In this document: positions 1-8,075 of the stretch, one piece after another | How the letters are laid out: every line of letters starts with the position of its first letter | Position numbering within the stretch: position 1 is the first letter of the stretch | Source of the DNA: Archangium gephyra | GTDB taxonomy: Bacteria > Myxococcota > Myxococcia > Myxococcales > Myxococcaceae | DNA: 64,000 nucleotides | Direction of reading: 5' to 3' | Assembly (NCBI GenBank): GCA_003243425.1 | Contig: QFQP01000003.1 | Span: forward strand, 124,001 to 188,000 | Position numbers and translations under genes: made by a program | The notes under the pieces: model-generated | Told to the model about the DNA's origin: nothing | Databases searched by the model: none | Seen by the model: the letters and a program-made list of their open reading frames with translations, nothing else

Positions 1-6
1 GCGCGC

Positions 7-687
7 TTACTTCTTCCCCTTCTTCTTGGCGGGCTTCGCAGCGGCCTTGGCCGGCTTGGCCGCCTTCGCGGGCTTGGCACCCTTCGCACCCTTCTTGGGG
101 GCCTTGGGCTGAGGCTTCATCTTGGTGCCGGTGATGACCTTGAGCTCCTCGGTCGTCATGAACGACAGATCGAGCAGCGACTGGAAGATCTTGAGACCGG
201 ACGCCTCGACGTCTTCGGTGTTGGTGTGCACCGTGACTTCCGCCGACGTGGGCGGCTGATACGGCTCGGTGATGCCCACGAAGTTCGGGATCTCTCCGGC
301 CAGCGCCTTCTTGTACTTGCCGGTGGAGTCACGCTTGATGAGTTCGTCCGTCGGACAGTCGACGTAGACCTCGATGTAGCGCTGGATGCGGCGTCGATTT
401 TCGTCGCGCGCCTGCTTGTCGGGGCTCGCACAGGCCACCAGCGTGGCCACACCGTTCCGCGTCAGCGCATCGGCCACGAAGCCGAGACGACGCGCGATCG
501 TGATGCGCTCTTCCTTCGTGCCTCCTTCGACTTCCTTCCAGAGGTCGTCCTGGAGGTCGTCTTCGTCGAGAATCTCGACCTTGCGGCCGACCTGGCGGAG
601 GCGCGCTTCGATGTAGCCGGCCAACGTCGTCTTGCCTGCGCCCAACATGCCCGTCAGCCAGATCGTAAAGCCCGTCTCTTGCGCCAT
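7..687 (-). CDS. APS-kinase-like protein with Lys/Ala-rich tail
   Basis: This 226-residue protein has the adenylylsulfate kinase fold. The Walker A motif GMLGAGKT is at residues 13-20, and the later family block (RD, then YKKALAGEIPNFVGI, then EPY) is well kept. APS kinases phosphorylate adenylyl sulfate to PAPS in the cytoplasm. The usual DGDxxR stretch after the third strand reads LDEDDLQ here, so the glycine and the APS-contacting arginine are changed; substrate identity is therefore uncertain. From about residue 190 the protein runs into a Lys/Ala/Pro-rich tail like those on histone-H1-like proteins, which is not part of the kinase domain. The ATG at 687 is chosen because the P-loop strand starts directly after it. 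A sulfur-carrier cluster lies upstream on the same strand. Confidence 0.75.
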   Translation of the reverse strand: MAQETGFTIWLTGMLGAGKTTLAGYIEARLRQVGRKVEILDEDDLQDDLWKEVEGGTKEERITIARRLGFVADALTRNGVATLVACASPDKQARDENRRRIQRYIEVYVDCPTDELIKRDSTGKYKKALAGEIPNFVGITEPYQPPTSAEVTVHTNTEDVEASGLKIFQSLLDLSFMTTEELKVITGTKMKPQPKAPKKGAKGAKPAKAAKPAKAAAKPAKKKGKK

Positions 688-714
688 TCGTGTCAGCTCC
701 GATGCGAATAGAAA

Positions 715-747
715 CCGCTGCAGCCCACCCTCAATTTCCGCTGCAGC
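715..747. promoter_or_regulatory. Direct repeat upstream of the APS-kinase-like gene
   Basis: The 10-mer CCGCTGCAGC occurs at 715-724 and again at 738-747, 23 bp apart from start to start (about two helical turns). It contains the palindrome GCTGCAGC. It lies 28-60 bp upstream of the ATG at 687. The spacing would suit a dimeric regulator, but no regulator is identified and this is inference from the repeat alone. Confidence 0.3.
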
Positions 748-807
748 TACAAAAAGACGCGGCTTAATAGTTTAAAACCGCAACTTTGCCAACCGTGCCC
801 GGCGTTT

Positions 808-1263
808 TCAGCGGTGCTGAGGGCAAGAAATCGGTTCCCGGGTGACGATTCGGTCGCCATTCCACTCGATGAACCCCAGCGGTTCGGCCCACCCGAGGAT
901 CAGTCGCTGAACGGCGAGCGCAGCCAGCGAACCGACGATCAACGGCGCTTCGGGAGTGCCCGGTAACGCCGCCGCCGTGAGGTGCCAGCACGCGTCGCAC
1001 GCCGCCTTCGCTCTCCACGCGACACCGCCGCCGACGAGCACCGCGTCGCCGCTCACCGCGGTGCCGAAGCTCGCCAGCTGAACCGCGTCTGCCGCGGCGC
1101 CAAGGGGTGTGCCTCCGAGCCGCAGATACGAGGCCGCGTCGTCGAGCGTGTCGCTGCGGCCGTGCACCTGAACGTGGCGAGCCATCAACCGTGCCTGCCC
1201 TCGCCCCCCGAGCTCCTTGAGGAGGATCTGCCGGCCGTAGCGCTGAATGTCGGCTTCGCGCAC
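808..1263 (-). CDS. Degenerate E1-like (ThiF/MoeB/HesA) protein without the nucleotide-binding core
   Basis: This 151-residue protein begins with the N-terminal signature of the ThiF/MoeB/HesA E1 family (RYGRQILLKELGGRGQ, residues 9-24). It then jumps to a region resembling the C-terminal part of HesA-like proteins, with CDAC and later CPQH where zinc-binding cysteines usually sit. The GxGGxG nucleotide motif and the adenylation core are absent, so it should not activate a carrier by itself. The start is a GTG at 1263, one base after the upstream carrier gene, so translation is probably coupled. It may be a pseudo-enzyme partner of the E1-like protein at 1710-2465, which in turn lacks this N-terminal signature. 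A decaying paralogue is the alternative. Confidence 0.6.
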   Translation of the reverse strand: MREADIQRYGRQILLKELGGRGQARLMARHVQVHGRSDTLDDAASYLRLGGTPLGAAADAVQLASFGTAVSGDAVLVGGGVAWRAKAACDACWHLTAAALPGTPEAPLIVGSLAALAVQRLILGWAEPLGFIEWNGDRIVTREPISCPQHR

Positions 1264-1264
1264 G

Positions 1265-1531
1265 TCAGCCTCCCGCCATGGCAGCGACGAGGACGATCAC
1301 CGATCGCGCGGCGAGCGTCGTGCCCGGAGCGTCGCGCACGTCTTCGTCGTCGAAGAACACGCCGATGCTGCGCTTGAGCGAGCCTGCGTCCGTGAACAGC
1401 TTCGCGCGCAACGCAGTGTGCCGCGCACAGAGCGCCTCGAGGGCGAGACCAACGGTGTCGGCAGCCACCTTGACGCGCGACTGACCGTCGGCGAACGCGC
1501 GCAACGCCGCCGGTAACTCGACGGTCACCAT
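1265..1531 (-). CDS. MoaD/ThiS-family sulfur-carrier protein
   Basis: This is an 88-residue ubiquitin-fold carrier. It opens with the beta strand VTVELPAALRAFA, carries a spaced hydrophobic pattern typical of MoaD/CysO proteins, and ends in AGG, the C-terminal di-glycine that is adenylated and thiocarboxylated by E1-like enzymes. It overlaps the end of the TusA-like gene by 7 bp and is followed after one base by the degenerate E1-like gene. Whether it serves molybdopterin, cysteine or another sulfur pathway cannot be told from sequence. No moaE, cysM or mec gene is next to it. Confidence 0.75.
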   Translation of the reverse strand: MVTVELPAALRAFADGQSRVKVAADTVGLALEALCARHTALRAKLFTDAGSLKRSIGVFFDDEDVRDAPGTTLAARSVIVLVAAMAGG

Positions 1532-1755
1532 CGCGCCCGCAGTCGCAGCCGCGACGTACCGTCGCCCAGGGCCGTCAATTCGAGCACCTCATGGCCTTCT
1601 TCTTTCGCGCTGCGAGGCACGTTGCGCAGCGGCTCGTCCCCGCGCAACAACACCTCCAGCTCGCCACCGTCGTCGAGCGTCTCGAGCGCGAGCTTCACGC
1701 GCACGTACGTCATGGGGCAGACCTCACGGGTGATGTCGATGCGGGCGGCTGACAT
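1525..1755 (-). CDS. TusA-family sulfur-transfer protein
   Basis: This is a 76-residue protein of the TusA/SirA/YeeD family. The active cysteine and following proline (Cys13-Pro14, in EVCPMTYVRVKLAL) are at the usual N-terminal place, and the C-terminal half has the family's two-strand pattern ending in RLRLRARW. TusA proteins relay persulfide sulfur. The ATG at 1755 is the only good start upstream of the active cysteine, which makes a 46-bp overlap with the end of the E1-like gene. The clustering with an E1 enzyme and a di-glycine carrier supports a sulfur-delivery role. Confidence 0.75.
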   Translation of the reverse strand: MSAARIDITREVCPMTYVRVKLALETLDDGGELEVLLRGDEPLRNVPRSAKEEGHEVLELTALGDGTSRLRLRARW

Positions 1756-2465
1756 GCGGCGATGCTCTCTTCGTCGCTCAATACCGGCTTCGCTCCCGGC
1801 GCGCACGCGGCACAGTCGGCACGCTTGCGCACCTTGACCGCGCGAAACGAAAAAGAGTGACCGTCGATCACCTGGAGCGGCGCGATGCCCCGTTGCGCAT
1901 TCGGTCTCAAGGCGAGCGAAGCCTGAACGCCGCCCATCAACCCGGCCATGGAGCCCAGCACGCCCGCCTGCGCGCAGGTGGGCACGTCGTCGGGAGCGGT
2001 TTCGAACAAACACCGCAGGCACGGACCGCCACGTTCGATGCGCATGGCGAGCCCTTCGAACCGCAACACGCCGCCGTAGATGAGCGGCACCCCGGTGAGC
2101 ACCGAGGCGTCCGACAACAGGAACTTGGTGTGCACACCGTCGGTCGCGTCGATGACCAGGTCATGCGAAGCAAACAACGCCTCGACGTGCTGTGAGGTCA
2201 CGCGCTGCTGCAGCGGCTCGACGCTGAGCGCAGGGAACTTCGCGCGCAGCTTCTCGGCCGCCGACACGACCTTCGGACGACCGATGTCGGCGTCGTGATG
2301 CCACGGCTGCCGGTGCAGGTTGCTCAGGTCGACGGTGTCGGCGTCGACGATGGTCAGGTGCGCGACGCCCGCCCGCGCGAGCGCGAGCGACACCGGGCAA
2401 CCGAGCCCGCCCATGCCGATGATCAACACGCGTGAAGGCCGCTTCGTCACGGCATCTTCATGCAC
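1710..2465 (-). CDS. ThiF/MoeB-family E1-like adenylyltransferase
   Basis: This is an E1-like enzyme of about 251 residues that would adenylate the C-terminal glycine of the neighbouring carrier. The nucleotide motif GMGGLG, the acidic end of the next strand (VDADTVDLSNLHRQ), the GRPK block, the DATDG motif and the zinc-ligand pairs CLRC and CAAC are all present. It lacks the RYSRQ-type N-terminal helix normally found before the glycine motif; that signature is instead on the separate protein at 808-1263. Start choice is uncertain: GTG codons at 2465 and 2450 are plausible and a TTG lies at 2501. It is divergent from the sensor kinase and heads a four-gene overlapping operon. Confidence 0.8.
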   Translation of the reverse strand: MHEDAVTKRPSRVLIIGMGGLGCPVSLALARAGVAHLTIVDADTVDLSNLHRQPWHHDADIGRPKVVSAAEKLRAKFPALSVEPLQQRVTSQHVEALFASHDLVIDATDGVHTKFLLSDASVLTGVPLIYGGVLRFEGLAMRIERGGPCLRCLFETAPDDVPTCAQAGVLGSMAGLMGGVQASLALRPNAQRGIAPLQVIDGHSFSFRAVKVRKRADCAACAPGAKPVLSDEESIAACQPPASTSPVRSAP

Positions 2466-2589
2466 GACTTGTGGGTACACTCGCCACACTTTGCAGCTCA
2501 ACGATGATCGCCGGGCCCGCGTTCGGGTGGTGCTCGAAAAACGAGGGCTGACGCAGCAGGTCTCCGCGGAAGAAGCGGCCAGCTCGTGG

Positions 2590-3741
2590 ATGCTGGAGCG
2601 CTTTCAGGCCCGCGCCCGGGCCCTGTTCTACGCGCGAATGATGTTCCTCACGCTCGGCCTGCTGATTCTCGCGGTGCCGGTGTGGCGCTTCTATTTCGAC
2701 TTCACCCCGCTCGCGTTCGGCGGCTACTTCTTCATGTTGCTGTACACGGTGGCCAACTACCTCGTGCTGCAGCACGAGCGCGCCGGGCGAATCGTCACCT
2801 ACATCACGCTGTGCTTCGACCTGGTCGTCATGGTGGTGGTCGTCGTCAAACCGCATGAAGCCGGCGGTCTGGCAAACCCGCTGCTCGCCACGCAGCTGCT
2901 GTTCACCACGCTCTTCGCCCTGCTGTACCCCAAGCCGCTGGCGATCCTCCCGCCGCTGCTGGCGCTGCCCATCACCGCGCGGCTCGATCAACTGCTCGAC
3001 CGCAGCCCCACCGCGGTCGAGGTGCTCACGCTCATCTGGTACCTGGGGCTCAACTTCATCGTCATCTACGTGCTGGTGTACCTCAACGAACGCGAGGTCT
3101 CGGCGCACCGGGAAGTCGTCGAGCTGCAGGGTGACCTGAAGGAGCTCGCGGTCGTCGAAGAACGCAACCGGCTGGCCCGAGAGATCCACGACGGCCTCGG
3201 CGCCAGCCTCTCCTCGCTCATCATCCAGTCCGAGTACGTCGAGCAGCTCTCGCGCGACGAGGCCGTGAAGAAGGAAGTCGGCGAGCTCAAGCAGTCGGCC
3301 GAAGAGGCGATCGAAGAGCTGCGCCGCAGCCTGCAGATGATGCGGGAAGACTTCGACCTGGGTCACGGCGTGGAGGACTACGTGAAGACCTTCGGCCTGC
3401 GCACCCAGCTGCCGGTGCAGTTCGAGCGCTCGGGAACCCTGCTCGCGCGCCTGCCGCCCGAGACCTCGCTGGCGCTCTTCCGCGTGTTGCAGGAGCTGCT
3501 GTCGAACGCCGCCAAGCACGCCGCGCCGGCGAACGTGTACGTGAAGCTCCACTTCGCGCCGAACGCCGTGCACCTCGCGGTGAAAGACGACGGCAAGGGC
3601 TTCGACCCCGCGTCACCGAAAATGGGCCACTACGGCCTCATCAACCTCCGCGAGCGCGCCATGAAACTGGGCGGAGAAGTCACCATCGACGCCAGGCCCG
3701 GCGGCGGCACGCACATCACCTTCTCTGCACCCGTGAGCTGA
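2590..3741 (+). CDS. NarL-type membrane histidine kinase
   Basis: This is a sensor kinase of 383 residues from the ATG at 2590; in-frame GTG starts at 2527 and 2530 would add about 20 residues. The N-terminal half has about five to six hydrophobic segments and ends in a short coiled linker. The HisKA_3 dimerisation block follows (ERNRLAREIHDGLGASLSSL, His being the phosphorylated residue), then a HATPase domain with NAAKHA, DDGKGF and GHYGLINLRERA. There is no recognisable periplasmic ligand domain, so sensing may be through the membrane part. The stop is one base before the response regulator, so the two form a classic operon. Confidence 0.9.
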   Translation: MLERFQARARALFYARMMFLTLGLLILAVPVWRFYFDFTPLAFGGYFFMLLYTVANYLVLQHERAGRIVTYITLCFDLVVMVVVVVKPHEAGGLANPLLATQLLFTTLFALLYPKPLAILPPLLALPITARLDQLLDRSPTAVEVLTLIWYLGLNFIVIYVLVYLNEREVSAHREVVELQGDLKELAVVEERNRLAREIHDGLGASLSSLIIQSEYVEQLSRDEAVKKEVGELKQSAEEAIEELRRSLQMMREDFDLGHGVEDYVKTFGLRTQLPVQFERSGTLLARLPPETSLALFRVLQELLSNAAKHAAPANVYVKLHFAPNAVHLAVKDDGKGFDPASPKMGHYGLINLRERAMKLGGEVTIDARPGGGTHITFSAPVS

Positions 3742-3742
3742 C

Positions 3743-4465
3743 ATGACCGACGAAACGACCTCCGCAGCCGCCGAGCCCGCCCAGGCACCCATTCGAGTCT
3801 TCGTGGTGGAGGACCAGACGAAGATCCTCAAGAACCAGCTCAAGCTGCTCGAGGGCAGCGCCGAGCTGTCGATCATCGGCACCGCGCTCTCGGGCGAGAC
3901 CGGCGTGGAAGAAGTGCGGCGGCTCAAGCCCGACGTCCTGTTGCTCGACCTGGGGCTTCCGCGCATGAGCGGCATCGACGTCACCCGCGTGGTGAAGGCC
4001 GAGATGCCGGAGGTCGAGATCCTCATCTTCACGATCTTCGACGAGGAGGACAAAGTGCTCGAAGCGGTGAAGGCCGGCGCTTCCGGCTACCTGCTCAAGG
4101 GCACGCCAGCGGACAAGATGGTCGAAGCCATCAAGGAAGTGCGCGCGGGCGGCACCGTGATTCAGCCCAGCCTGGCGCGGCGGCTGCTCAAACACTTCCG
4201 CGTGGGTGAACCGTCGGCCAGCAGCGACAACCTGCCGCCGGTTGCCACCGCCGGAGAGCCCGAAGGCAAGAAGCTGTCGGCCCGCGAGACCGAGATTCTC
4301 CAGCTGATCGCCAAGGGCGTCTCCAACAGCGAAGCGGCGACCATGCTGAACCTCTCGAAGGCCACCATTCGTACGCACCTCGAGCACATCTACCGGAAGC
4401 TGGAGGTCACCAACCGTGTCGAGGCCGTCACCGAAGGCCTCCGCAAGGGCCTCATTCAGGTCTGA
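3743..4465 (+). CDS. NarL/FixJ-family response regulator
   Basis: This is a 240-residue response regulator. The receiver domain has acidic residues in VVEDQ, the phosphoacceptor Asp69 in LLLDLGLP and the conserved lysine in LLKG. A linker of about 45 residues leads to a LuxR-type helix-turn-helix (LSARETEILQLIAKG, then ATIRTHLEHIYRKL). It is the obvious partner of the kinase one base upstream. The targets are not visible in this window. Confidence 0.92.
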   Translation: MTDETTSAAAEPAQAPIRVFVVEDQTKILKNQLKLLEGSAELSIIGTALSGETGVEEVRRLKPDVLLLDLGLPRMSGIDVTRVVKAEMPEVEILIFTIFDEEDKVLEAVKAGASGYLLKGTPADKMVEAIKEVRAGGTVIQPSLARRLLKHFRVGEPSASSDNLPPVATAGEPEGKKLSARETEILQLIAKGVSNSEAATMLNLSKATIRTHLEHIYRKLEVTNRVEAVTEGLRKGLIQV

Positions 4466-4473
4466 AAACGACT

Positions 4474-4507
4474 GCGCGGCTCGACTCCACGAAGGAGTGA
4501 GCCGCGC
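4474..4507. terminator. Convergent hairpin terminator
   Basis: GCGCGGCTC (4474-4482) pairs with GAGCCGCGC (4499-4507); inner bases ACTCC and GGAGT extend the stem around a short loop. It lies between the response regulator and the convergent lipoprotein gene. On the minus strand it is followed by a short TTTT run, so it is likelier to end the lipoprotein transcript, but it could act both ways. Confidence 0.7.
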
Positions 4508-4531
4508 GCGTACTTCAGCGACGTCGACCGC

Positions 4532-6385
4532 TCAGAGGCAGTAGCCGACGCGGGCGCCGAGGGTGCTCGTGCGCTTCGTGCAGGTCTTGCCGCCGGCGCA
4601 CAGCGCGTTGGGGCGCGTGGCGCAGGCAGCGGGCACCGAGCCACCGTCGGTCGGGGCGATGCAGCCGAGATCGCAGACCGGCGTGCAGGTCGCGGTGCCC
4701 GTCTCGCCGATGCCGATGCACAGCTGCGCGCTGCCACAGGCGGCGCCCTTGAACGCGTCGGTCTCGGCGCACATGGCGTTGGGCTGAGCGATCTGCGCGC
4801 GCTGGGGCACGCAGATGCCAGAGCCGTCGAGGCTCACCGGCAGCTCGCCGCTGGCCTGCGTGGGCACGCAGCTGGCCGGCGTGGTGCCGACGTTGGCGCA
4901 GTTGCGCACGCCCGCGTCACTCGAGAAGACGTCGCACGTCTTCATGCACGCGCCGAGCACCGAGTTGGAGTTCGGGTCCGTGTAGCGCAGCGTGTTCACG
5001 CAGGCTTCGTCGGGGTTGCACTCGGGCTTCGGGTCGTAGCCGAAAGCCGGCGGCTGCGCGTTGCAGGCGCGGAGGCAGACACCTTCGTCGCCGCCCTTCG
5101 TGGGGATGCACTGGAGGCCGGTGCTGCACTGCGTGGCGGCGGTGGTCTGCGCGTAGTCGGTGCGGCAGGCCTGGCCTTCGGTAGCCGTGCCGGGGGGACG
5201 GCAGACGGGGTACGGGTACACGCCGTCAGCCCAGAACTTGATGATGGAATACGTGCAGGTGCCGGTGCCCGCGCCGACCGGGTCGGTCACCGTCGCCGTC
5301 TGGGTCATGGCGTTGCCAGCCTTCACGAGGCACGTGTTGGCGATGGGCACCGTCACGCGGGTCGACGTGAAGCCGCCGTCGCCGTCGCTCTGGTTCTGCT
5401 CGCACTCGCCGCCGTTGACGCCCATCGACAGCGGCAGGCAGCCGAACGACGGGAAGCAGATGTCGCCACGATCACACTGGTTGTCGCTGGTGCACTGGCG
5501 AATGCAGAACGCCGTGTCGCCGAACAGCTCGCGGCAGGTGTGACCCGTGCCGCACGTCGCCGTGAGGTTCGCGGGGTCGCACTCTTCCATCGCGCGCGGG
5601 TTCGAGCAGGTCTTGCCGTTGCACCACTTGCCGACCGCTTCGCAGGTGTCGCTGGCGCCCGACAGGCTCGCCAGGCACGAGCACTCGCCGCCGATGCAGG
5701 CGACCTGGCCGGGCTCGCAGATCTGACCGTTGCAGGTGACCGCCGAGGCTTCACACTTGAACGTCTCGCCGCTCTTCACGCAGTAGCCGTTGGGGCAACC
5801 GGGAGGCGTCTCGGACACCGGGCGCGAGGTGACGCTCACCGGGAGGCCGACCTCCGAGGCGATCTGATCGCCGAAGCCCTTCGACACCGAAATGGCGGTG
5901 ATGTCGATGGCCGGCTCCACGTAGCCCTCGAGGCGCAGGTTCTCGTTGTTCACCACGATCACCGCCAACGCCCCGGCTTCCTTCGCGAAGCGGATCTTGT
6001 TGGTGAAGCTGCCTCCGCCGCGGCGGCAGAGCACGATCTTCCCGGCGAGCGAGTCGGCCGGGAAGGCACTGTTGCAGAGGTCGCCGTTGGCGAGTTCGCC
6101 CTGCACGTCGGCGCTGGTCCTGGTGCCGCGGAACCAGTTGCCCGAGTACTTGGTGGCGTTGGCGGTCACGAAGGAGGCCAGCGGAGCGCAGCCCTCGACG
6201 CACGTACGGCGCGCTTCATCGCACACCTGGTTCTCGCCACAGCCACCGGCGCAACGATCGGCTTCAGTCGGAATCACGCCTTCGGGCTGCGGGCCGCCGT
6301 CGGGACCGGGAACAATCGGAGGGCAGGCGAAGAGAGTGACGGCGAGCGCAGCGGTGAAGACGACGCTCAAGCGGGTGAGACGCAT
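4532..6385 (-). CDS. Cysteine-rich lipoprotein with a PA (protease-associated) domain
   Basis: This is a 617-residue exported protein starting MRLTRLSVVF, with a signal peptide ending in a lipobox-like TLFAC, then a PGPDGGPQ linker. Roughly residues 55-190 form a PA-like domain (LAGKIVLCRRGGGSFTNKI, then GALAVIVVNNE), a fold usually attached to secreted proteases or receptors. The rest holds many cysteine-rich modules (patterns such as CxxGxxC and CDPAxL) resembling repeats in myxobacterial surface proteins. No catalytic domain is seen. A longer reading from 6427 adds 14 residues without a signal character, so the ATG at 6385 is preferred. It is probably a surface adhesion or binding protein; its function is unknown. 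Confidence 0.75.
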   Translation of the reverse strand: MRLTRLSVVFTAALAVTLFACPPIVPGPDGGPQPEGVIPTEADRCAGGCGENQVCDEARRTCVEGCAPLASFVTANATKYSGNWFRGTRTSADVQGELANGDLCNSAFPADSLAGKIVLCRRGGGSFTNKIRFAKEAGALAVIVVNNENLRLEGYVEPAIDITAISVSKGFGDQIASEVGLPVSVTSRPVSETPPGCPNGYCVKSGETFKCEASAVTCNGQICEPGQVACIGGECSCLASLSGASDTCEAVGKWCNGKTCSNPRAMEECDPANLTATCGTGHTCRELFGDTAFCIRQCTSDNQCDRGDICFPSFGCLPLSMGVNGGECEQNQSDGDGGFTSTRVTVPIANTCLVKAGNAMTQTATVTDPVGAGTGTCTYSIIKFWADGVYPYPVCRPPGTATEGQACRTDYAQTTAATQCSTGLQCIPTKGGDEGVCLRACNAQPPAFGYDPKPECNPDEACVNTLRYTDPNSNSVLGACMKTCDVFSSDAGVRNCANVGTTPASCVPTQASGELPVSLDGSGICVPQRAQIAQPNAMCAETDAFKGAACGSAQLCIGIGETGTATCTPVCDLGCIAPTDGGSVPAACATRPNALCAGGKTCTKRTSTLGARVGYCL

Positions 6386-6463
6386 GTGATTCCTCAAAGG
6401 AAAACGGCCGAGTGCGAAGCGGCGCACCGTTTAGGTAACCGGGTGGGGGGTGTCAACACACCA

Positions 6464-8014
6464 TCAGTAGCTGGCGGTCAGGCCCCAGATGAGCGTGTGG
6501 AAAGATTCCTCGCCGACGCCGCCGCACTGCTGCTCGTTGCACACGGTCCACTTCTGGCCCTGGCCGTAATAGCGATCGGTGAACGACATCATGCGCCAGC
6601 GAACCGAGTAGCCGATGGGGCCCCAGATGTCGCCCGCCAGCCCCGCTTCGATGCCGAAGCCGCTGGCCGTCGCCCCGCCGGTGGGGTCGTTCAGGTTGCC
6701 GTAGCCGATGATCTGATCGGGCCCCGGCCGGGGGTTGAAGTAGATCGACCCGGCCAGCTCCAGCCGCAGGAATGGGAAGATCGCCAGCGCCGCGTCGATG
6801 CCCAGCACACCGAAGCCCGCACGATCGCTCGAGGGCAGTGAGACCCCGGCATTGGGGTCGATGAGGAAGCTGCGCGACATGCCACCACCGCGAAGCCCGA
6901 CCCAGCCCACGGGCTGCACGTAGTGCTGCAACAACTTCGAGCCGCCCTCCTTCCTGGCCCCGAAGAGGTCGAGGTCCATGCCCATCTCGAAGTGGTAGCG
7001 GAACGTGCCCTGAACGTTCCAGCTGATGTCGTCGCTGTTGACCGTCTTGTCCGGTCCCTGCCCCTGCGCGGTCTGCTCGACGATGCGCGTCTGCGACTGG
7101 CCGTACATGAAGCCGCCCACCACGCCGATGCCCTGGAAGATCGCGTTGACGCCCTTCGGAAGGTTCGTGTTCAGCAACGCGAGCGGGAAGAAGTCGAGGT
7201 TCAGCGAAACGCCCAGGTACGGCGCCGAAGCAGTGAAGTCGATGGTGATGCCGGTCGGCTTGGGGTCGGTCAGCTCGTAGGCGGCGCAGCTGGCGACGCC
7301 CGGACGCAGACACTGGCTGCGCCACGTGGTCGCACCTCCGACCCAGAAGCGGAACATGCGCACCGGCACCTTGCCGTGCTGGCGCGCCTTGTTGGGGTCG
7401 TCGAGATCGGCGTCGCGATCTTCGGGCTGCTGCGTCGACCCACCGGTGATGACGCCACGATTTCCCGACGCATCGACCTGCGTGAGGTCGAGCCCGGGCG
7501 CCTCTTCACCGCCGGTGTTCGCCACCACCACGGGCTCGTCGCTCGTCACTTCGGTGTCGCCACCGGCCGCCGGCTGCGCCTTCGCTGCGCCCTGCTCGGC
7601 CGCCGCCGCGATCGCGCGCGCCAGCTTCTCGGCGAAATCGGCGCTCAACACGCCCTTCTTCACCGCCAGCGACCTGGCCCACAGCTGCTCGCCGGCGCGG
7701 TCGTAGATGAGCACGTTGTACTTGCCGCCGCTGACGTCACCACCGACGGCCGCGTCGAACTTCACGCCCCGCGACGCACGGGCCACACCGACCGGCGTCA
7801 TCGCCGCCGCGCCCTTCATCTTCCGCTTCGAGGCGGCGGCCTTGTACTCGGCCAGCGGCACCAGCGTGACCGTGCCCGCCTCTTTGACGGCCTTCTCGAT
7901 CTGCGTACGCAGGCGACCCTTGTCGTCACCATCGATCTCGAGAACGACGACCTTCTGCGCAAGAGCCGGGAACGACACCAGCGCGATGAGCGCGACGACG
8001 GACAGATGGCGCAT
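6464..8014 (-). CDS. Outer-membrane beta-barrel-like protein with N-terminal periplasmic domain
   Basis: This 516-residue protein has a signal peptide (MRHLSVVALIALVSFPALAQ). About residues 20-150 look like a small alpha/beta periplasmic domain, followed by a low-complexity linker rich in acidic and polar residues. About residues 230-516 show alternating hydrophobic strands with glycine and aromatic residues, ending LIWGLTASY, consistent with a beta-barrel whose last residue is aromatic. The gene stands alone, downstream of a HAD phosphatase gene on the same strand. Function is not recognisable. Confidence 0.65.
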   Translation of the reverse strand: MRHLSVVALIALVSFPALAQKVVVLEIDGDDKGRLRTQIEKAVKEAGTVTLVPLAEYKAAASKRKMKGAAAMTPVGVARASRGVKFDAAVGGDVSGGKYNVLIYDRAGEQLWARSLAVKKGVLSADFAEKLARAIAAAAEQGAAKAQPAAGGDTEVTSDEPVVVANTGGEEAPGLDLTQVDASGNRGVITGGSTQQPEDRDADLDDPNKARQHGKVPVRMFRFWVGGATTWRSQCLRPGVASCAAYELTDPKPTGITIDFTASAPYLGVSLNLDFFPLALLNTNLPKGVNAIFQGIGVVGGFMYGQSQTRIVEQTAQGQGPDKTVNSDDISWNVQGTFRYHFEMGMDLDLFGARKEGGSKLLQHYVQPVGWVGLRGGGMSRSFLIDPNAGVSLPSSDRAGFGVLGIDAALAIFPFLRLELAGSIYFNPRPGPDQIIGYGNLNDPTGGATASGFGIEAGLAGDIWGPIGYSVRWRMMSFTDRYYGQGQKWTVCNEQQCGGVGEESFHTLIWGLTASY

Positions 8015-8075
8015 GAGGCGCAGCCTCTAACTTCAATCTGCCGGGGTGTTCAACCCTGCGACACGCGCGGGTTTC

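Noticed and set aside
5540..6841. A 433-residue plus-strand frame
   Set aside because: It is opposite the cysteine-rich lipoprotein and its Arg/Ala/Gly-heavy composition is typical of an antisense shadow in G+C-rich DNA.
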